This document shows positions 61,898-64,000 of a stretch of DNA of 64,000 nt, piece after piece. How positions within the stretch are numbered: the stretch's first letter is position 1; each line of letters begins with the position of its first letter. A program made the position numbers and the translations under genes. The notes below the pieces were generated by a model. It ran no database searches. It was not told the DNA's origin and saw only the letters and a program-made list of their open reading frames with translations. Source of the DNA: Curtobacterium sp. MMLR14_010 (lineage in GTDB: Bacteria > Actinomycetota > Actinomycetes > Actinomycetales > Microbacteriaceae); contig NZ_MJGV01000079.1 in NCBI RefSeq assembly GCF_001865015.1, forward strand, positions 320,161 to 384,160. Direction: 5' to 3'.

Positions 61898-64000
61898 ATG
61901 CAGCACCGAGCGCACGACGACCAGCTGGGCATCGCGCCCGAACGGCAGAGACTCCTCGACCGCGCGGTGACGGCGGCGTCCACCCCCGGCGGGCGGCTGA
62001 TGCTGGTCGGCGAACCGGGGATCGGCAAGACCTTCCTCATCGACGCGCTCCTCCGTGCACTCGGCGACGACCGCACCGTCCTGTTCACCCGTGCCACCGA
62101 GGGGGAGCGGCAGCCCTTCGCCGGACTGCGCGACCTGTTCGCGACGCTCCCGGCCGAGGCCTTCCGCCAGCTGCCATCCGAGCAGCGGGAGTCCGTGCTC
62201 GCGATGCTCGGCCGCGCCCCCGGTCGCCGGGTCGAACTGGCGATGCTGCAGGCCGGTGTCACCCAGGTGCTCGCCGGGGCCACGAAGTCCGGCGCGGCCA
62301 TCGTCGTCGACGAGTGGCAGTGGCTCGACCCGGAGAGCCGTCGTGCCGTCGAGCGCGCGGTGCTCCGTCAGGGCATCGGGTCGACCGTGTCGGTCGTCGC
62401 TGCCCGACGCGCTGACGGCAGCCCCGAGGACCTCGCCGTCCGACCGCTGTTCGCCCCGACCGACGTCGCCCCGATGGTCGCTCTCGAGCCGGCCTCCGTG
62501 CGCCAGGTCGTCGCCGACGCCGGACTGGGAGCACTCCCGCCGTCGGTGCTGGCCGAGGTCGCCGAGGTGAGCGGGGGCAACCCGCTCTGGGCCATCGAGC
62601 TCGCCGCGGCCAGGACCGACGGGGACCTCCGCCGCTGGGCGACGGGCTCGGTCGTCGAGGCCGTGTCGCACCGGGTGGCAGCGCTCCCCGCTCCGGTCCG
62701 GGAGACCCTGCGGACCGTCGCCGTCCTCGGGTCGGCCGCGGTCGACGACCTCGAGACCATCCGGCCGGGCGCGACGGCCGCCGTCGCCGACGGGGTGGAC
62801 CGACGCGTCTTCCGCTGTGACGAGGGCGTCGTCACCGCCAGCCACCCGCTGCTCGCCGCCGCGGCGCTCCAGACGCTGCCGGCGGCGGAGGAGCGGGCCG
62901 TGCACGCTGCCGTCGCGGAGCTCCCGCTCCCGGCCCCGCGGCAGCTCGAACACCGCGATGCCGGCACCGAGCCGGGCACGAACGAGCGACTCGCGCGTGA
63001 CCTGATCACCGCCTCCGGCCGGGCACGGCGTGCCGGCGCGACCGAGACGGCGCTGCGCCTGGCACGGAAGGCCCTCGTGCGGACCGCTCACGACTCCCAG
63101 CACCGCCCCCGCCGGGTGGCGGACGCCGCGGAGCTGGCCTTCGCGATCGGGGACTCCGCGCTGGCGATCGAGATCGTGGCGGAGCTCGACGTCGAGTCGC
63201 TCTCGGTGCCGGTCTTCGACCGGGTCGTCGCCGTCCTGGTGCAGGCGCTCGACAAGACCGACGGGCAGGTGGCGGTCGTCCGACGGCTCGAGTCCCTGCA
63301 GCGCATCGCCGTGACGCAGGGGACCCGCTGGGTCATCCTCGAGACCTGGCGCCTCATCTCCGCCCACGCCCACGACGACGACGTGGTCGATCGGCTCCTG
63401 GCACTCGTCGAGGTCCTGGCGACGGACGAGGCACCGCGGACGCGCAGCACCGCCCTGTACTGGGCCGCCTACCTCCGACTCGACCGCGGCGAGGGCATCG
63501 ACGACACGCTCATCGCGGGGGTCCGGGCCGTCGAGCGGACCACCGGGTCCCCGGCGCTCGAGGAGACCGCCGACGCCATGGAGGCGCTCTGGCCGTACCA
63601 GGCCGACGACCTCGCCCGGTCGCGGTCCAACCTGACGATGTTCGTCCGCGCGGCGAAGTCGGCAGGTGAGGGCTACGCCATCGTCCAGGGGCTCGCCCAC
63701 GCCGCGATCGTCGAGACGCTCGCCGGTCGGCTCGAGGTGGCACGGGGTCTCCTCCCGGAGGCCGAGCAGGAGGCCGGTGCCCTGTCGTTGCTCCCGCCGA
63801 GCCTGTACCGGGCGCGGGGACTGCTCGCACTCTCGCTGGACGACCGTGGTGCGGTCGACGCCCTGCTCGACGCACGCATGAGCCCGGCGGCCGAGAGCCG
63901 CGGATCGCTCCTCCGCGCCGGGATCGCCGGCCTGGACCACGCCTACTCGGAGCGGTGGGACGACGCGCTCGAGGACCTCGAGACCGCCTACTCGGTGGCG
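61898..64000 (+). CDS. Large AAA/MalT-like LuxR-family regulator, 3' end outside window
   Basis: 701 codons to the window edge with no stop. Walker A is GEPGIGKTFLIDA (about 41-53), Walker B AAIVVDEWQWLDPE (about 132-140), then a helical region typical of NB-ARC/MalT regulators (SHPLLAAAALQTLPAAEER, ALRLARKALVRTAHDSQHRP). A C-terminal LuxR HTH is expected beyond the window. GGGGAGAGG lies before the ATG. It is probably an inducer-bound activator of unknown pathway. Short of the HTH, the family is judged from size and ATPase motifs. Confidence 0.78.
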   Translation, partial: MQHRAHDDQLGIAPERQRLLDRAVTAASTPGGRLMLVGEPGIGKTFLIDALLRALGDDRTVLFTRATEGERQPFAGLRDLFATLPAEAFRQLPSEQRESVLAMLGRAPGRRVELAMLQAGVTQVLAGATKSGAAIVVDEWQWLDPESRRAVERAVLRQGIGSTVSVVAARRADGSPEDLAVRPLFAPTDVAPMVALEPASVRQVVADAGLGALPPSVLAEVAEVSGGNPLWAIELAAARTDGDLRRWATGSVVEAVSHRVAALPAPVRETLRTVAVLGSAAVDDLETIRPGATAAVADGVDRRVFRCDEGVVTASHPLLAAAALQTLPAAEERAVHAAVAELPLPAPRQLEHRDAGTEPGTNERLARDLITASGRARRAGATETALRLARKALVRTAHDSQHRPRRVADAAELAFAIGDSALAIEIVAELDVESLSVPVFDRVVAVLVQALDKTDGQVAVVRRLESLQRIAVTQGTRWVILETWRLISAHAHDDDVVDRLLALVEVLATDEAPRTRSTALYWAAYLRLDRGEGIDDTLIAGVRAVERTTGSPALEETADAMEALWPYQADDLARSRSNLTMFVRAAKSAGEGYAIVQGLAHAAIVETLAGRLEVARGLLPEAEQEAGALSLLPPSLYRARGLLALSLDDRGAVDALLDARMSPAAESRGSLLRAGIAGLDHAYSERWDDALEDLETAYSVA

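Overview
The window is high-GC DNA with GC-rich third codon positions. Many genes start at GTG. Several genes are actinobacterial hallmarks: two LCP cell-wall ligases, an LAFTG sortase substrate, an IdeR/DtxR iron box, ThrE, Ku, DUF3618 and MenA. The gene repertoire and the recurrent palindromic terminators suggest a Microbacteriaceae actinobacterium, possibly Curtobacterium-like; that placement is inference from gene content only. It reads as chromosome. I see no rRNA, tRNA, CRISPR array, insertion sequence or phage module.

Layout. 0-11 kb: cell envelope (LCP protein, divergent MarR/MMPL pair, GntR regulator, 1161-residue sortase-anchored Sdr/DUF11 surface protein, LCP-LytR_C protein, secreted hypothetical). 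11.3-15.6 kb: a yegTUVW-like operon (GntR, ADP-ribosylglycohydrolase, NCS1 permease, PfkB kinase), probably for scavenging a nucleoside-like compound. 15.7-18.5 kb: two SDR oxidoreductases around an XRE regulator. 18.6-22.6 kb: an iron-siderophore ABC operon under an IdeR-type box. 22.6-31.1 kb: TetR, DUF2795, ThrE exporter, OsmC, alcohol dehydrogenase, a bulb-lectin/M23 peptidase fusion and a gamma-glutamyltransferase. 31.2-34.0 kb: NYN RNase, two tandem structured RNA-like repeats, a solitary HsdR-N nuclease-like protein and an AlkD-like protein; this is the most interesting stretch. 34-42.6 kb: small-molecule enzymes, a FAD/XRE divergent pair, and a three-gene envelope/stress operon (LEA-like, holin-like DUF1469, DUF3618). 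42.6-46.3 kb: HAD, GNAT, and a TetR-MFS drug-efflux pair. 46.6-51.2 kb: LacI regulator divergent from nucleoside hydrolase-MFS-ribokinase, with two textbook operators. 51.2-64 kb: Ppx/GppA, ABM membrane protein, a 1317-residue permuted GH3 enzyme, two small proteins, a lone AAA ATPase, Ku, MenA, and the 5' part (701 codons, open at the window edge) of a large AAA/LuxR-type regulator.

Genome-wide habits are visible here. At least 17 genes have a TANNNT -10 hexamer only 6-7 nt before the start codon, which implies leaderless mRNAs. Terminators belong to two sequence families: 40-46-bp GGAGGC palindromes, and exactly 60-bp GTGCGAGGTT...AACCTCGCAC elements. Two separate nucleoside/ribosyl salvage loci (11-15 kb and 47-51 kb) use different regulators, transporters and hydrolases, but both end in a PfkB kinase.
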